Source of the DNA: Akkermansiaceae bacterium UBA1506 | GTDB lineage: Bacteria; Verrucomicrobiota; Verrucomicrobiia; Verrucomicrobiales; DEV007 | NCBI GenBank assembly: GCA_002323995.1 | Contig: DCQY01000031.1 | Location: 1-48,154 of the forward strand | DNA length: 48,154 bases | Direction: 5' to 3' | Part shown: piece by piece, positions 17,267-26,804 of the stretch | Layout: every line of letters starts with the position of its first letter | Numbering within the stretch: the first letter of the stretch is position 1 | Notes under the pieces: model-generated | Told to the model about the DNA's origin: nothing | The model's input: the letters and a program-made list of their open reading frames with translations, nothing else | Databases searched by the model: none | Position numbers and translations under genes: made by a program

Positions 17267-18112
17267 TCAGGGAGACAAGGTTGTTTTTATCCACGCTCGA
17301 ACCCGGTCCCGATATTCGCTTTCGCGATGCATCCACCGATCGGTGTGGCTGTGGATGACGGGGCCTTCAGGGATGTCGAAAAGTTTATTAACGGGCACAT
17401 CGAGGAAGGAGAAGTCAGCCAAATCGAGATAGTCCTTGAGAAAGGTTTCACGAATTGCAGTGCCACGCTGGCCGGAAACGAGAACCGGCCGCCCGTTGAG
17501 ACGAGCTAATCTCTTTAAGGCAAACTCCCGTTCGCTTTTCGGGTATCCCCACGTCTTGGCACCATCAAAGTGGTCATGGGTGAACATGCCGGCCCAGAGC
17601 GCCGCGATTTCGTTGTCTGCCAGACCTATGTAACTAGAGCCAATTGCGCCGCGAGAGAAACCACAGATAATCACTCTGTCAGGATCGCCACCGAATTGTT
17701 CGCAAATCCGGGGCAGATTGACTTTGCAGTAATCGATCGTGGCTTTCCTGTCTCCCCACCACTTGACAGTGTTTTCCGTTTTGCCTTGCTGCACATAGGG
17801 CATGACTACCCAGATGAAGTCTTTGCCTCCACTCATGCCGAACCCAAGGTTAGCATCTTTGACTTCACCGCTCCCCTTGCCGGGAGGGAATTCGTTGCCA
17901 GTGTACTCGACAATGACGGGATAGCTTCCACTGGGTTTCCAATCGGAGGGCAGGTAAAGTGAATGATAGACTTCCGTGGCTCGATATTCAGGAGCAACTT
18001 GGCGGACACGTTTGCCGGCAGCAGGCGCCTCGTCAGTCATGACCGGCGTGACGAGATCGTCTGACCATATTGGTTTGGCCGCGAAGATGAAAAGGAGCAC
18101 TAGCCACCTCAT
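17267..18112 (-). CDS. Exported alpha/beta-hydrolase esterase
   Basis: This secreted alpha/beta-hydrolase of 281 residues resembles polyhydroxybutyrate-depolymerase/feruloyl- or acetyl-xylan-esterase-type proteins. A signal peptide covers residues 1-17. The nucleophile elbow is G-F-S153-R-G, following 'GGDPDRVIICGFSRG'. The likely catalytic His lies in 'PVIHSHTDRW' (H254 or H256). The acid residue is not certain but should precede it in 'YLDLADFSFLDVPVN'. An oxyanion-type block, 'SYPVIVEYTGNEFPPG', sits before the elbow. A role in removing ester decorations from polysaccharides fits the sulfatase-rich setting (inference). It starts an apparent two-gene minus-strand operon with the Sec-candidate protein. 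Confidence 0.78.
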   Translation of the reverse strand: MRWLVLLFIFAAKPIWSDDLVTPVMTDEAPAAGKRVRQVAPEYRATEVYHSLYLPSDWKPSGSYPVIVEYTGNEFPPGKGSGEVKDANLGFGMSGGKDFIWVVMPYVQQGKTENTVKWWGDRKATIDYCKVNLPRICEQFGGDPDRVIICGFSRGAIGSSYIGLADNEIAALWAGMFTHDHFDGAKTWGYPKSEREFALKRLARLNGRPVLVSGQRGTAIRETFLKDYLDLADFSFLDVPVNKLFDIPEGPVIHSHTDRWMHRESEYRDRVRAWIKTTLSP

Positions 18113-18499
18113 GCGATAAGATCTTTGACAACGTTAGATTCTTCCATTCTCGAGATACCTGTGCCTCAATTTAATTTGAGTTTTTTCAGCGCCTTGATCG
18201 GAAGTTCGTCAAGGTTCAGCAGGATAGCGAATGACATGGGCTACGTAGTGTTGTGAGAAAATTTAAACGTGACAACGGTAAGAAAACATAACTGACGCTG
18301 CAAATGCGACGTCCAGGTTATGAAAATTTCTTCGGGCTATTTTATGAGGTGCCACGGGGTAAAATTATCCCACAGGAGTCGTATGATTATCTCTGGCGCA
18401 ATCGAGCATGGGAAAATGCAACAATTTATGGCTGCATCGATAATTATTTAAGTTATTTTAACTAAATTATCGCTCTGACCCACTCTGTTTGAATCCGAC
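18113..18499. other. Intergenic region between divergent esterase and serine-hydrolase genes
   Basis: This is 387 bp holding the promoters of two divergent genes. Close to the plus-strand start is a strongly AT-rich tract (about 18438-18470) with a small inverted repeat AGTTA-ttt-TAACT, which could be an operator or simply AT-rich promoter DNA. No ORF, RNA gene or terminator was recognised. Confidence 0.35.
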
Positions 18500-19375
18500 A
18501 TGATTAATCGCCAGTCACCACTGTTTCCGCTGGTCTCTGCCTGCCTGATCCTTTCTTTCTCGTCCTTGCCTGTCCAGACGCAGGCGGTGATTGACAGTCG
18601 TTTAGAGTCCGAAATCGAAAGATACATCAAGGGACTCAGATCCCGTGGGGCGATTGGAAGAAACGAGCGAACAGCTTGGGTGGTTTATGATTTTACGAGT
18701 GGAGAGAAGTTGGTCAGCATCAATGAAAATACCTCGTTACAGGCGGCAAGCATGATTAAGCCCTACCTCGCGCTGGCTTTTTTTCATCAGGTTGAGGCTG
18801 GGAGGATAATTTACGGTTCCAAAAGTCGTCGTCACATGGAACTGATGATCCAGAAGAGTAACAACGAGTCGACGAACTGGGTGATGCGTCAGACCGGAGG
18901 GCCGGCTGCGACCGAGGCTCTTCTTAAGCGCCATTACCCATCTTTATGCCGGCAGATCGGTCTGGTTGAATATATTCCCAGCAACGGACGGACCTACCGT
19001 AATCTTGGTTCTGCAGCTGATTACGCCCGATTTCTTGATGCGCTCTGGAAGAGACAACTACCGAACTCAAATGAGATCCTCCGTATTATGGCTCTGCCAG
19101 GTATTGATCGGCTTTATTATGATGCTAACCGAGTTCCGCGGGGCACTCGCGTTTACAATAAGACCGGCAGCACGGCGATGTGCTGTGGTGATATGGGCAT
19201 CCTTGTGGCGCGCGGTCGTAATGGACAGTCATACCCGTATCTGCTAATTGGGATCATTGAAAGTGGATCCCGCAGCACCTCCTACGGTTCTTGGATTTCT
19301 CACCGGGCGGATGTCATTCGAGAAGTGTCGAATCTGACCTTCCTCGATATGAAGAAGCGCTACCCCTTACAGTAG
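18500..19375 (+). CDS. Class A beta-lactamase-fold serine hydrolase, exported
   Basis: This exported protein of 291 residues has the three active-site motifs of the class A beta-lactamase/penicillin-binding fold: S84-M-I-K87 (SxxK), S120-N-N122 (SDN-like) and K221-T-G223. A signal peptide covers about residues 1-29. E157, 37 residues after S120, lies close to where the class A Glu166 would be, but the usual E-x-x-L-N omega-loop signature is not clearly present. True beta-lactam hydrolysis is therefore uncertain, and a peptidoglycan peptidase or esterase role is equally possible. The family 'beta-lactamase2' (PF13354) contains many such proteins. It converges on the DUF3604 gene with 9 bp between stops. 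Confidence 0.82.
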   Translation: MINRQSPLFPLVSACLILSFSSLPVQTQAVIDSRLESEIERYIKGLRSRGAIGRNERTAWVVYDFTSGEKLVSINENTSLQAASMIKPYLALAFFHQVEAGRIIYGSKSRRHMELMIQKSNNESTNWVMRQTGGPAATEALLKRHYPSLCRQIGLVEYIPSNGRTYRNLGSAADYARFLDALWKRQLPNSNEILRIMALPGIDRLYYDANRVPRGTRVYNKTGSTAMCCGDMGILVARGRNGQSYPYLLIGIIESGSRSTSYGSWISHRADVIREVSNLTFLDMKKRYPLQ

Positions 19376-19384
19376 GGTAGATTT

Positions 19385-21982
19385 TTACTTAACGGTAACC
19401 CACACGGGGGAGGTCCAGCCCATGTTGCCATCTATTTGTTCGACGCGCAGGTAGTAGCGGTATTCGCCCCGTTTCGATTTTTCGTCTTTGAATGATATCG
19501 AAAAGTCGAATTCTTCGGAACTCGGTTCCCATACTTCGTAATTCTGCTCGTTTCGAATCAAGGTGACTTTCCTGATTGGAGCGGTGCCGTGGACTTTGAT
19601 TTTGATTGAAGGGGTTTCTGAGGTTTCAAACTCTTCGCCCATGAGGTGGCCGTTGCAGGAGAATTCCATGAAGATCTTGTCAGTCGCTGCTGTAGTGCGC
19701 CGCGCATCCATTGCATCAAAGATCTCTTTTCGATTGAGTTCCTTCACGTAAACGCCCCCGTAAGAGATGTTGTTGGAGCGGTGATCAGAGCTCGCAAAAG
19801 CGCCAAGACGGTGCTCAAGGCCAAGGGCGACCTGCCATGTCCCATTGGCGGAATTACCTTTAAAGTCGGAAACCTTTGGTCCGCCGACGACGATGGGAGG
19901 TTGGGGGGCTCCATGGCCTTCGCTGCTTTCTCGTGAGCCTTGAAAGACTTCGAGAACATTTTCAAACTCTTGGTCAAGTCTCTCGTATTTGCTCCAATCA
20001 GTACCCATGCGGCCCGCGGAAGTGTGTTCAACCGTCATCGCACGCTTCCCATGCGCTCGGAGGAGATCCCAAAGTTGCCAAGGCGGAATGTCACCGAGAA
20101 TATCGCCGTCGGGCGGAGGCAATGGCAGGGCGCCTTTCGTGAATTCTTCGTAGTTACGACGTTTGATGTAGATCAGCGGTCCGCCTCGCTCAAGGAAGAC
20201 CACATTGCGGTGCCCATAGGGATATTTTTGCTCTCTCTCATAAGCGTAAAGCGAGACGAAGCTACCTGGCGTGTGAAAGAGGTCCGCCTGTTTCTGTGTC
20301 TGCCACCATTCATACGGCGTGTAGCGCTTACCGACTTCAGTATGATCCGAGGTTCCGAAGAAATCGAGGCCGCCAGCTTCAATGGCGTAACGGAAGTGTT
20401 CCGTGATACAGCCGTCATCGGTCGTCCGGCAATTAGAGAAATCGGTGTGACGGTGAAAGTCTCCCCAGACAAGATGATACCTTTCTCCATTGATTTCCCA
20501 ACTGTGCTGATCACCCCGCCCGCGTTCGGGGGTGTCGTTGTATGGTTCGAGCAGGCTGGGGGCCTCTTGGAGTAGGTCGAAAGGCATCGGGCCCACGGAT
20601 TCGCGTTCGTTGCTGGGATCTATGGTTGCGAGAAAGATCCCACAATCGCCAGCCTGTTTACCTTTCCTCAGGTCACTGGCGTAGGCGATGGCCAGGCTGC
20701 CATCGGTCGGGCTGAGCGCGACCGGGCTGCGGCGGTCGAGACAGTAGGAGCTTTTGCCAAGGGCTTCCGGTTTAGTCCAATGGCCGTTGGCAGGATCGAG
20801 TCGGGAGTAGGCGATCTGCCAGTTGCCGGGGCCATTAAAGAGGCTGAAGCGAAAAAAGATCCATGGATAACCCTCTCGATCGACGATGACCTCCGGGACA
20901 TCGATCGCTCCTGTGGTCACGCTCTGCGGATCGGCGACGAGATCGGGAAGCAGAGCAGTCACGTCGGCGACCTTTTCGACTGCATTGGTCTCAAGTTCGA
21001 CCTTGATGACCTTTAGCTGGCGATCGTGGTGGAGTCCGCCCCCTTTTTTGCGCCACTCTGAGCCGAGGTCTTTGCCCCAGTGTTTGACCCCATCTTCGTA
21101 AGCGACCCATAGAGTCTTACCGTCAGCTGAAGCGGCCGCTTCTCCTCGTGCTTCGTAGCGTTCGGTCTGAGCAAGTGCGATGGGAACCCCAACTGAACCA
21201 TCAGGAGAGACCCGGGTGAGATAAAGGTCGAAATCTCCGGTGCGGTAGCTGTCGAACACAATGAGTGCTTCTTCTCCAGCTCCGAAGGCCAGTCGCGGCT
21301 CCCAGTCACCACCACCAACTCCATCGGTCACAGCGATTGCGTCAGCCCAGTTGACCGGGTCATCTTCTCCGTATTTTGCCATCACGTTGGCGACCCTGTC
21401 CTTGAGATGCTGCCAGGTCACCCAGACCTTGCCGTGGCGATCGGTTCCAAGATCGGGGAATATATCGTTGCCCGGACTTTTAGTGAGTCGAACCGGCTTT
21501 CCCAAAACGGCTTTACCATGCCTTCCGATCACCCGAGCCCAGAGATCCCACTGTCCATCCTGTTCGAGCTGAGACCAGACGCAGAGATGTCTGCCACTGG
21601 GCATCATCGTGAGGCAGGGCTGGGTGATATTGGTGATGCCTTCAGCTGATACTGTTGCTACTGGGCTGAGTTTGCCATTCAACAGTTCCGCTATCTTGAG
21701 CGAGTCAAATCCTTCCGAGTGATCAATGAAAGCAATGATTGGTTTCCCTTCTTCATTGATGCACATCGCCGGAAAGTCCTCTTGGATGCCTTGATGATTG
21801 AGCTCCGTAGACGGTGCCGTGACCGTGACCTGAGGTGCTTTCTTTTTCTCCCCGTCTTTCGGACCGACTTTTTCCGCGCTCTTCTCTTTTTGAGCGGAGG
21901 TGTTTTGAAGTGCGGCAACAGCAAGGGCTCCGACTACTGGAATGATGAGGAACCAGGCTGGGGTGAGACGTTTTAAGATCAT
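19385..21982 (-). CDS. DUF3604 (PHP-like metal-dependent) exported protein with N-terminal propeller
   Basis: This is an exported or membrane-anchored protein of 865 residues. After an N-terminal hydrophobic segment (about 9-27) and a charged Lys-rich linker comes a long beta-propeller-like region (about 60-460). It has repeated 'dig-W-v-t/a-y' type blocks such as 'HGKVWVTWQHL', 'GKTLWVAYEDG' and 'GYPWIFFRFS'. From about residue 500 a DUF3604 domain (PF12228) begins with 'HLVWGDFHRHTDFS', where H510-R-H512 is the first metal-binding motif of the PHP-like fold. Other metal-site blocks are 'FFGTSDHTEVG', 'VEHTSAGRMGTDWS' and 'GAFASSDHRSNNISYG'. DUF3604 proteins are uncharacterised; a metal-dependent phosphoesterase-type hydrolase is inferred from the fold. 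Confidence 0.85.
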   Translation of the reverse strand: MILKRLTPAWFLIIPVVGALAVAALQNTSAQKEKSAEKVGPKDGEKKKAPQVTVTAPSTELNHQGIQEDFPAMCINEEGKPIIAFIDHSEGFDSLKIAELLNGKLSPVATVSAEGITNITQPCLTMMPSGRHLCVWSQLEQDGQWDLWARVIGRHGKAVLGKPVRLTKSPGNDIFPDLGTDRHGKVWVTWQHLKDRVANVMAKYGEDDPVNWADAIAVTDGVGGGDWEPRLAFGAGEEALIVFDSYRTGDFDLYLTRVSPDGSVGVPIALAQTERYEARGEAAASADGKTLWVAYEDGVKHWGKDLGSEWRKKGGGLHHDRQLKVIKVELETNAVEKVADVTALLPDLVADPQSVTTGAIDVPEVIVDREGYPWIFFRFSLFNGPGNWQIAYSRLDPANGHWTKPEALGKSSYCLDRRSPVALSPTDGSLAIAYASDLRKGKQAGDCGIFLATIDPSNERESVGPMPFDLLQEAPSLLEPYNDTPERGRGDQHSWEINGERYHLVWGDFHRHTDFSNCRTTDDGCITEHFRYAIEAGGLDFFGTSDHTEVGKRYTPYEWWQTQKQADLFHTPGSFVSLYAYEREQKYPYGHRNVVFLERGGPLIYIKRRNYEEFTKGALPLPPPDGDILGDIPPWQLWDLLRAHGKRAMTVEHTSAGRMGTDWSKYERLDQEFENVLEVFQGSRESSEGHGAPQPPIVVGGPKVSDFKGNSANGTWQVALGLEHRLGAFASSDHRSNNISYGGVYVKELNRKEIFDAMDARRTTAATDKIFMEFSCNGHLMGEEFETSETPSIKIKVHGTAPIRKVTLIRNEQNYEVWEPSSEEFDFSISFKDEKSKRGEYRYYLRVEQIDGNMGWTSPVWVTVK

Positions 21983-22238
21983 ACCGTCAGGTGAAAATTA
22001 GGGAGGCAAGTTTAGCCGAACATTATCAGAATGAGGAATAGAGTTCGGATGAACTCTCTTACTATTGTTACAGTTTGACAGATACGCTGGAAGGGCCAAT
22101 TTGCAGAAAATTTCGCGACGCTATTTGTTACTCGCTGGTGGGTAGTTAGTTCCGATGGCGATGTCTCAACCGAAAAAATCTTTTAAAGGCATTTTATTTG
22201 AATGCGTCACCTCCAATAGTTCAACACAGATTCTTGCC

Positions 22239-25200
22239 ATGAGATCCTACTTACGCTCAATTTTCGAACAGTCATCGCCGCTAATTCTATTGGCTGCCGG
22301 TTTAGCCCTAGGGTCAGTTATTGTGGTTCCTTTGGCAGAAGCTAAGCCGCTGAAAGTTTATCTCTTGGCCGGTCAGTCCAACATGCAGGGACATGCGAGG
22401 ACAACAACGATGGAGCATATCGGAATGGATCCAGAAACAGCTCCGTTGCTGGCTCAAATGCAGGATGAAGACGGTAACCCTGTTGTCTGCGATGATGTCT
22501 GGATCTCATATCTTTCTAACAATGGCGTCAAAGAAGGAAAGCTCACTGCCGGATTTGGTGCCGATGATAGCAAGATAGGGCCGGAGTTCACGTTTGGATT
22601 GGCTATGTCAAAGTATCTCGAGGAGCCGATTCTTATTATCAAAACAGCTTGGGGTGGTAAGAGTTTGCACACCGATTTTCGTTCGCCGAGTTCAGGGCCC
22701 TACGAGTTTAGTGAGTCGCAGTTGCAGCGATTCATTCAGCAGGGGAAAGACCTTGATCAGGTCAAATCCGAAAAGGCGGAGGCGACTGGACAGTATTACC
22801 GCCTCATGCTTGAGCATGCGAAGAAAGTGCTCAGCGACATTGGCGCAGTTTACCCGGACTATAATGAGGGAGACGGTTATGAGCTTGCCGGTTTCGTCTG
22901 GTTTCAGGGCTGGAATGACATGGTCGACAGCGGCACTTATCCCGCGCGCGACCAACCGGGAGGATACGATGCCTATAGCGTTGCGATGGCTAACTTTATT
23001 CGTGATGTCAGGAATGATCTTGAGGCTCCGGCGTTACCTTTTGTGATTGGTGTTCTCGGAGTGGGTGGTCCCGTCTCTGAGTATGGTCCGGAAAAGCAGC
23101 GATATGCAGGAAGTCATCAGCACTACCGCGATGCGATGGCAGCGCCGGCAAAACTGCCTGAATTTGAGGGAAATGTGTTTGCCGTCCTAACCGAAAATTA
23201 TTGGGACCCTGAGTTGACTGCCTTAACTAATCGGGATGGAAAGGTTAAGCAGGCAGCGAAAGCAGTCCAGACGGAGAAGGGGTTGAAGGGTTCTAAAGCT
23301 CAGGCAGTTCTTGATGAGTTGCGCGCCGCAGAATTTTCTGAGCAAGAACTCAAAATCATGACGGTCGGCATTTCAAATCAGGCCTATCATTACTTGGGTT
23401 CAGGAAAAATTCTCGGTCGCATTGGGCAGGGTTTTGCCGAAGCCTTGATGGGAGAAAAGCAAGCCGCTCGACCCAGTGGCTTTGGCGAGGCATTGGCCGC
23501 AACTTCAGTCGCGACAGGTGATTCGCGAGCTTGGACGCAGGCCTCGACCGGGAAGCAGTTGCAGGGTGAGCTCATCAAAGTCAGTGGTGAGGAAGCGAAT
23601 ATCAAGATTACCATTCGTTCTGATGAGAGGCTCATTGAAATTCCACTGTTGATGCTGGTAGAGGCTGATCAGACTTTCGTAAAGTCGTGGAAGGATGCGG
23701 CGGGAACTGCCACGCTTCAAGCGGCGGCTTCGTCCGGTGAGGTAACCTTGGCTCCGGTCCCTGACGGCATTCCAGATTTCACTCAGGGAGCGCTGCCACC
23801 GCGCGATGCCAACCACGACTGGAACCTTGGGCCAACCGGTGCGCGGGGTTGGATCTACAGTAACCGGCTTGAAACGAGCGAAGCGCGCCAAATTTTTGTG
23901 ACTGAAGTTGAGAAGGGTTCTCCCGCTGAAGGGAAACTGGAAGTTGGCGACGTGATCGTTGGGATCGGAGCCCAACCATTCTCATACGATCCGCGAACCG
24001 AGTTCGGGAAGGCTATTCTTCAGGCAGAAAGCTCGGACGGTTATTTAAACCTGATGCGCTGGAAGGATGGGAGTATCGACTCGGTGACAATACCTTTAAA
24101 GGTCATGGGCAGTTACTCTTCTACGGCGCCATTTGACTGCCCGAAGTCGAAGCTGATTTTTGAGCAGGGTTGCGCGGTGCTGGCGGAGAATTTGAAACTG
24201 AATCCGACACAGGGTAATCCGATCACTCGTTCCATGAACGCCCTCGCTTTGCTTGCCAGTGGAAACGACGATTATCTGCCAATCGTTCGTGCGCAGGTTG
24301 AAAGTCTAAAGGGTTATTCAGATCCAGAACGGCGAACACTTCATTCGTGGAACTACGGCCCCGTCACGATGTTGGTCGCAGAATATATCTTGGCTACCGG
24401 GGATAAGGCTTATCTTCCAGATTTAGAGCGACTCTGCAAAGAGATCGTCGAGGGGCAGAGTGTGGTTGGCTCGTGGGGTCACCGCTTTATTCAGGGCAAT
24501 GGGATTCTCAGTGGCTACGGTATGATGAACGCTCCCGGAGTCCCCTTGACGATATCCCTTATTCTCGGGCGTGCCGCCGGAGTTCAGGATAGCGCGATAG
24601 ACAAGGCAATCGAAAAAAGCTCTCGCTTGCTGCGCTTTTATGTGGGCAAAGGGAGTATCCCCTACGGTGATCATCGGCCATGGGTCCAGACTCACGACGA
24701 CAACGGAAAGAACGGGATGGCTGCGGTGATGTTTAACTTGCTCGACGACGCAGAGGCAACGGAATACTTCTCCCGCATGGGAGTTGCTTCTCATGGCGCC
24801 GAGCGTGAAATGGGGCATACTGGGAATTTTTTCAACATGCTCTGGGCTATGCCATCAGTGGCCTTGTCAGGACCCGAGGCAACCGGTGCATGGATGAAAG
24901 AGTTTGGGTGGTATTATGATTTGGCGAGACGATGGGATGGGACTTATCGCCATCAAGGACCTCCTGCATCGAAAAAGGACAGTTATAGAAACTGGGATAG
25001 CTCAGGGGCCTACCTGCTTGCCTTTGCTCAGCCGCTTCGGCAGACCTACTTGACTGGAAAGAAGCAGGGGCTCATTCCTCAAGTTAACGCCGAGGTGGCC
25101 GCTGGCCTGATCGAGGACGGGCAGGACTGGAGTCCGCGGTTCAAAAATGAAGTGTATTCGCAACGTGATTTAGCAGCTCTTCTTGAGGCTTTGAAAAGTT

Positions 25201-26075
25201 GGTCTCCCATTGTGCGGGGACGGGCTGCGATGGCATTGGGGAATCTTGATGGTGAACCAACTTCCGAACTCATCACAATGTTAGAGGATGAAAATCTTTA
25301 CACGCGGATCGGAGCTTGCCAGGGACTAGCCTCTCTAAAAGCAGAGGCGGCATCGGCCGTTCCGCTACTGATTGAGACATTGAAAGCTGAGGATCTCTGG
25401 TTGCGAATTAAAGCAGCGGAAGCACTTGCGGCGATTGGGCCCGCTGCACAACCTGCCGTGCCTGAACTCTTGGGCATGCTGGCCAGTAGTGATCCGGAGT
25501 CAGATCCGAGAAACATGCAGCAGCGCTACCTTTGTTTTGCCCTGTTTGATCGTCGCAGCGGGATGTTGAGAGGTTCACTTGAAGGTGTAGATCGTGAAGC
25601 ACTGTTCAGGGCGGTTTCCGCCGGTTTACAGAACCAGGATGGTCGGGCCCGTGGAACGATCGCTACGGTCTATCAGCAATTGAGCTACGAAGAAATTAAG
25701 CCGATTTTGCCTTCTATCTATGAGGCAATTGTGACGCCGGCTCCAAGTGGGATTATGTTTGCTGACGGGATTCGATTGAGCGGACTTGAGTTGCTGTCTT
25801 CGAATCATATCGAAGAGGGCATGCCGCTTTGTTTTGAACTTATGGGGATTGAACGATGGGGGAAGAAAGACAGAATTGGACGCTGCTTAAAAGCGCTTCA
25901 GCACTATGGGGGCGCGGCGGCCACTATGCTTCCCGTTCTCGCTGACCTCGAGAAGCAACTGAAGGAGCACAGTGAGGCCAAAGGTTTGGAGCCAGTTGTT
26001 GTTCAAGTAAGAGAGACCATGGCGATCATTGAAGCCGACCGCAATCCGCCGGAGCTTCGCTCGATTAACGATTGA
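22239..26075 (+). CDS. Giant exported SASA/CE6-type esterase with SHD1, PDZ and HEAT-repeat regions
   Basis: With the ATG at 22239, chosen because it immediately precedes a hydrophobic signal (residues about 12-36), the protein has about 1278 residues. An N-terminal SASA (PF03629) carbohydrate acetylesterase domain (about 38-410) carries G45-Q-S47-N-M in 'LLAGQSNMQGHA', with S47 the likely nucleophile, and the later block 'GFVWFQGWNDM'. An SHD1-like module follows at about 428-490 ('SRAWTQASTGKQLQGELIK'). A PDZ-like segment lies at about 547-625 ('EKGSPAEGKLEVGDVIVGIG'), then an alpha-helical region with 'SWNYGPVTMLVAEYILATG'. HEAT-like repeats run from about 977 ('RGRAAMALGNLDGEP'). The PDZ plus helical part resembles DUF6288-type proteins. 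It probably deacetylates polysaccharides at the cell surface; the fusion is unusual. Confidence 0.82.
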   Translation: MRSYLRSIFEQSSPLILLAAGLALGSVIVVPLAEAKPLKVYLLAGQSNMQGHARTTTMEHIGMDPETAPLLAQMQDEDGNPVVCDDVWISYLSNNGVKEGKLTAGFGADDSKIGPEFTFGLAMSKYLEEPILIIKTAWGGKSLHTDFRSPSSGPYEFSESQLQRFIQQGKDLDQVKSEKAEATGQYYRLMLEHAKKVLSDIGAVYPDYNEGDGYELAGFVWFQGWNDMVDSGTYPARDQPGGYDAYSVAMANFIRDVRNDLEAPALPFVIGVLGVGGPVSEYGPEKQRYAGSHQHYRDAMAAPAKLPEFEGNVFAVLTENYWDPELTALTNRDGKVKQAAKAVQTEKGLKGSKAQAVLDELRAAEFSEQELKIMTVGISNQAYHYLGSGKILGRIGQGFAEALMGEKQAARPSGFGEALAATSVATGDSRAWTQASTGKQLQGELIKVSGEEANIKITIRSDERLIEIPLLMLVEADQTFVKSWKDAAGTATLQAAASSGEVTLAPVPDGIPDFTQGALPPRDANHDWNLGPTGARGWIYSNRLETSEARQIFVTEVEKGSPAEGKLEVGDVIVGIGAQPFSYDPRTEFGKAILQAESSDGYLNLMRWKDGSIDSVTIPLKVMGSYSSTAPFDCPKSKLIFEQGCAVLAENLKLNPTQGNPITRSMNALALLASGNDDYLPIVRAQVESLKGYSDPERRTLHSWNYGPVTMLVAEYILATGDKAYLPDLERLCKEIVEGQSVVGSWGHRFIQGNGILSGYGMMNAPGVPLTISLILGRAAGVQDSAIDKAIEKSSRLLRFYVGKGSIPYGDHRPWVQTHDDNGKNGMAAVMFNLLDDAEATEYFSRMGVASHGAEREMGHTGNFFNMLWAMPSVALSGPEATGAWMKEFGWYYDLARRWDGTYRHQGPPASKKDSYRNWDSSGAYLLAFAQPLRQTYLTGKKQGLIPQVNAEVAAGLIEDGQDWSPRFKNEVYSQRDLAALLEALKSWSPIVRGRAAMALGNLDGEPTSELITMLEDENLYTRIGACQGLASLKAEAASAVPLLIETLKAEDLWLRIKAAEALAAIGPAAQPAVPELLGMLASSDPESDPRNMQQRYLCFALFDRRSGMLRGSLEGVDREALFRAVSAGLQNQDGRARGTIATVYQQLSYEEIKPILPSIYEAIVTPAPSGIMFADGIRLSGLELLSSNHIEEGMPLCFELMGIERWGKKDRIGRCLKALQHYGGAAATMLPVLADLEKQLKEHSEAKGLEPVVVQVRETMAIIEADRNPPELRSIND

Positions 26076-26381
26076 TAAAGGTGAAGATTCTCCGGTTGCG
26101 TCGTTCACTTGCGAATCCAGTATCGCTGGATTGTGAATTAGCAACGGTGCGCTAAAGAGAGATGTTCTGGCGTTAGCAGGCGAAGCGGAACCGTGGCATG
26201 TGAGGGCAGATGTCGGGGGTTTCTATCTCTCTCGGCAGCAGGTCTCTAGCCCTTCAAGGCTGGGTGCCGAAGCCATTTTCTCTGCCTGCGCTGCGGTCCT
26301 TTCGCAATTGGGGTATTCGCAACCGTGGCGCGGGCTGGAGAATCTTGGGACTCCAGCGGTCAGAAGCGCGATCACGGAAGT
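26076..26381. other. Intergenic region with a perfect hairpin downstream of the SASA gene
   Basis: This is 306 bp between convergent genes. A perfect 7-bp hairpin AATCCAG-tatcg-CTGGATT (26114-26132) lies 38 bp after the plus-strand stop, and CTGGAG...CTCCAG (near 26335-26356) lies close to the minus-strand stop. Neither is followed by a clear T tract, so they may be RNA-stabilising or weak terminator elements. No gene was recognised. Confidence 0.4.
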
Positions 26382-26804
26382 TTAGTCCTGCTCCTCCCAT
26401 TGCATCGCAAGATCCGGTCGCTGTTGACCTAAGACGCTGATGACATGGTTAGCAAAACCATTACCCGCTCTGGCGTAGAGATTGAACGCGGTATCAACAC
26501 CAAGTTTCCTCAAGTCACTAATTTCTTCTGGGAAAGCACCGCAGGCGGCGACGACTCCATCCGAGGTCAGGGTGGTGAATTGAAAGATGCCTTCGGACAC
26601 TTCCCAACCCTCCGTGATGATACTCTCGCCCGGTTGAATGATTTGATCGAATTCATAGTTCCATCGGGAATGGGTGTTTTCGGGAGCCTGAACCTGCTCG
26701 ACGAGTTCCTCGAACCAGGTTTCGTCCTGATCGTCCAAGTCAAAATTTTCGGGAATGACGACAGGGTTTCTGGGAGAGGGTGGAGTCAGGGGGGGGCTTC
26801 TGTG
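26382..26804 (-). pseudogene. Downstream in-frame continuation of the exported protein at 26805-27461, separated by TGA
   Basis: This 140-codon open frame follows the TGA at 26805-26807 in exactly the same frame as the upstream gene. It begins with a Pro-rich linker (S-P-P-L-T-P-P-S-P-R-N-P) and continues as a compact, coding-looking domain with blocks 'WNYEFDQIIQPGES', 'EGIFQFTTLTSDGVVAACG' and 'LYARAGNGFANHVISVLG'. It has no ATG near its start, only a TTG at 26738 without a ribosome binding site, and no signal peptide. It therefore looks like the second domain of one protein broken by a nonsense codon, or reached by readthrough. An eight-base C run (26789-26796 on the complement) just after the TGA is a frameshift-prone site. 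I do not recognise the domain. Confidence 0.55.
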
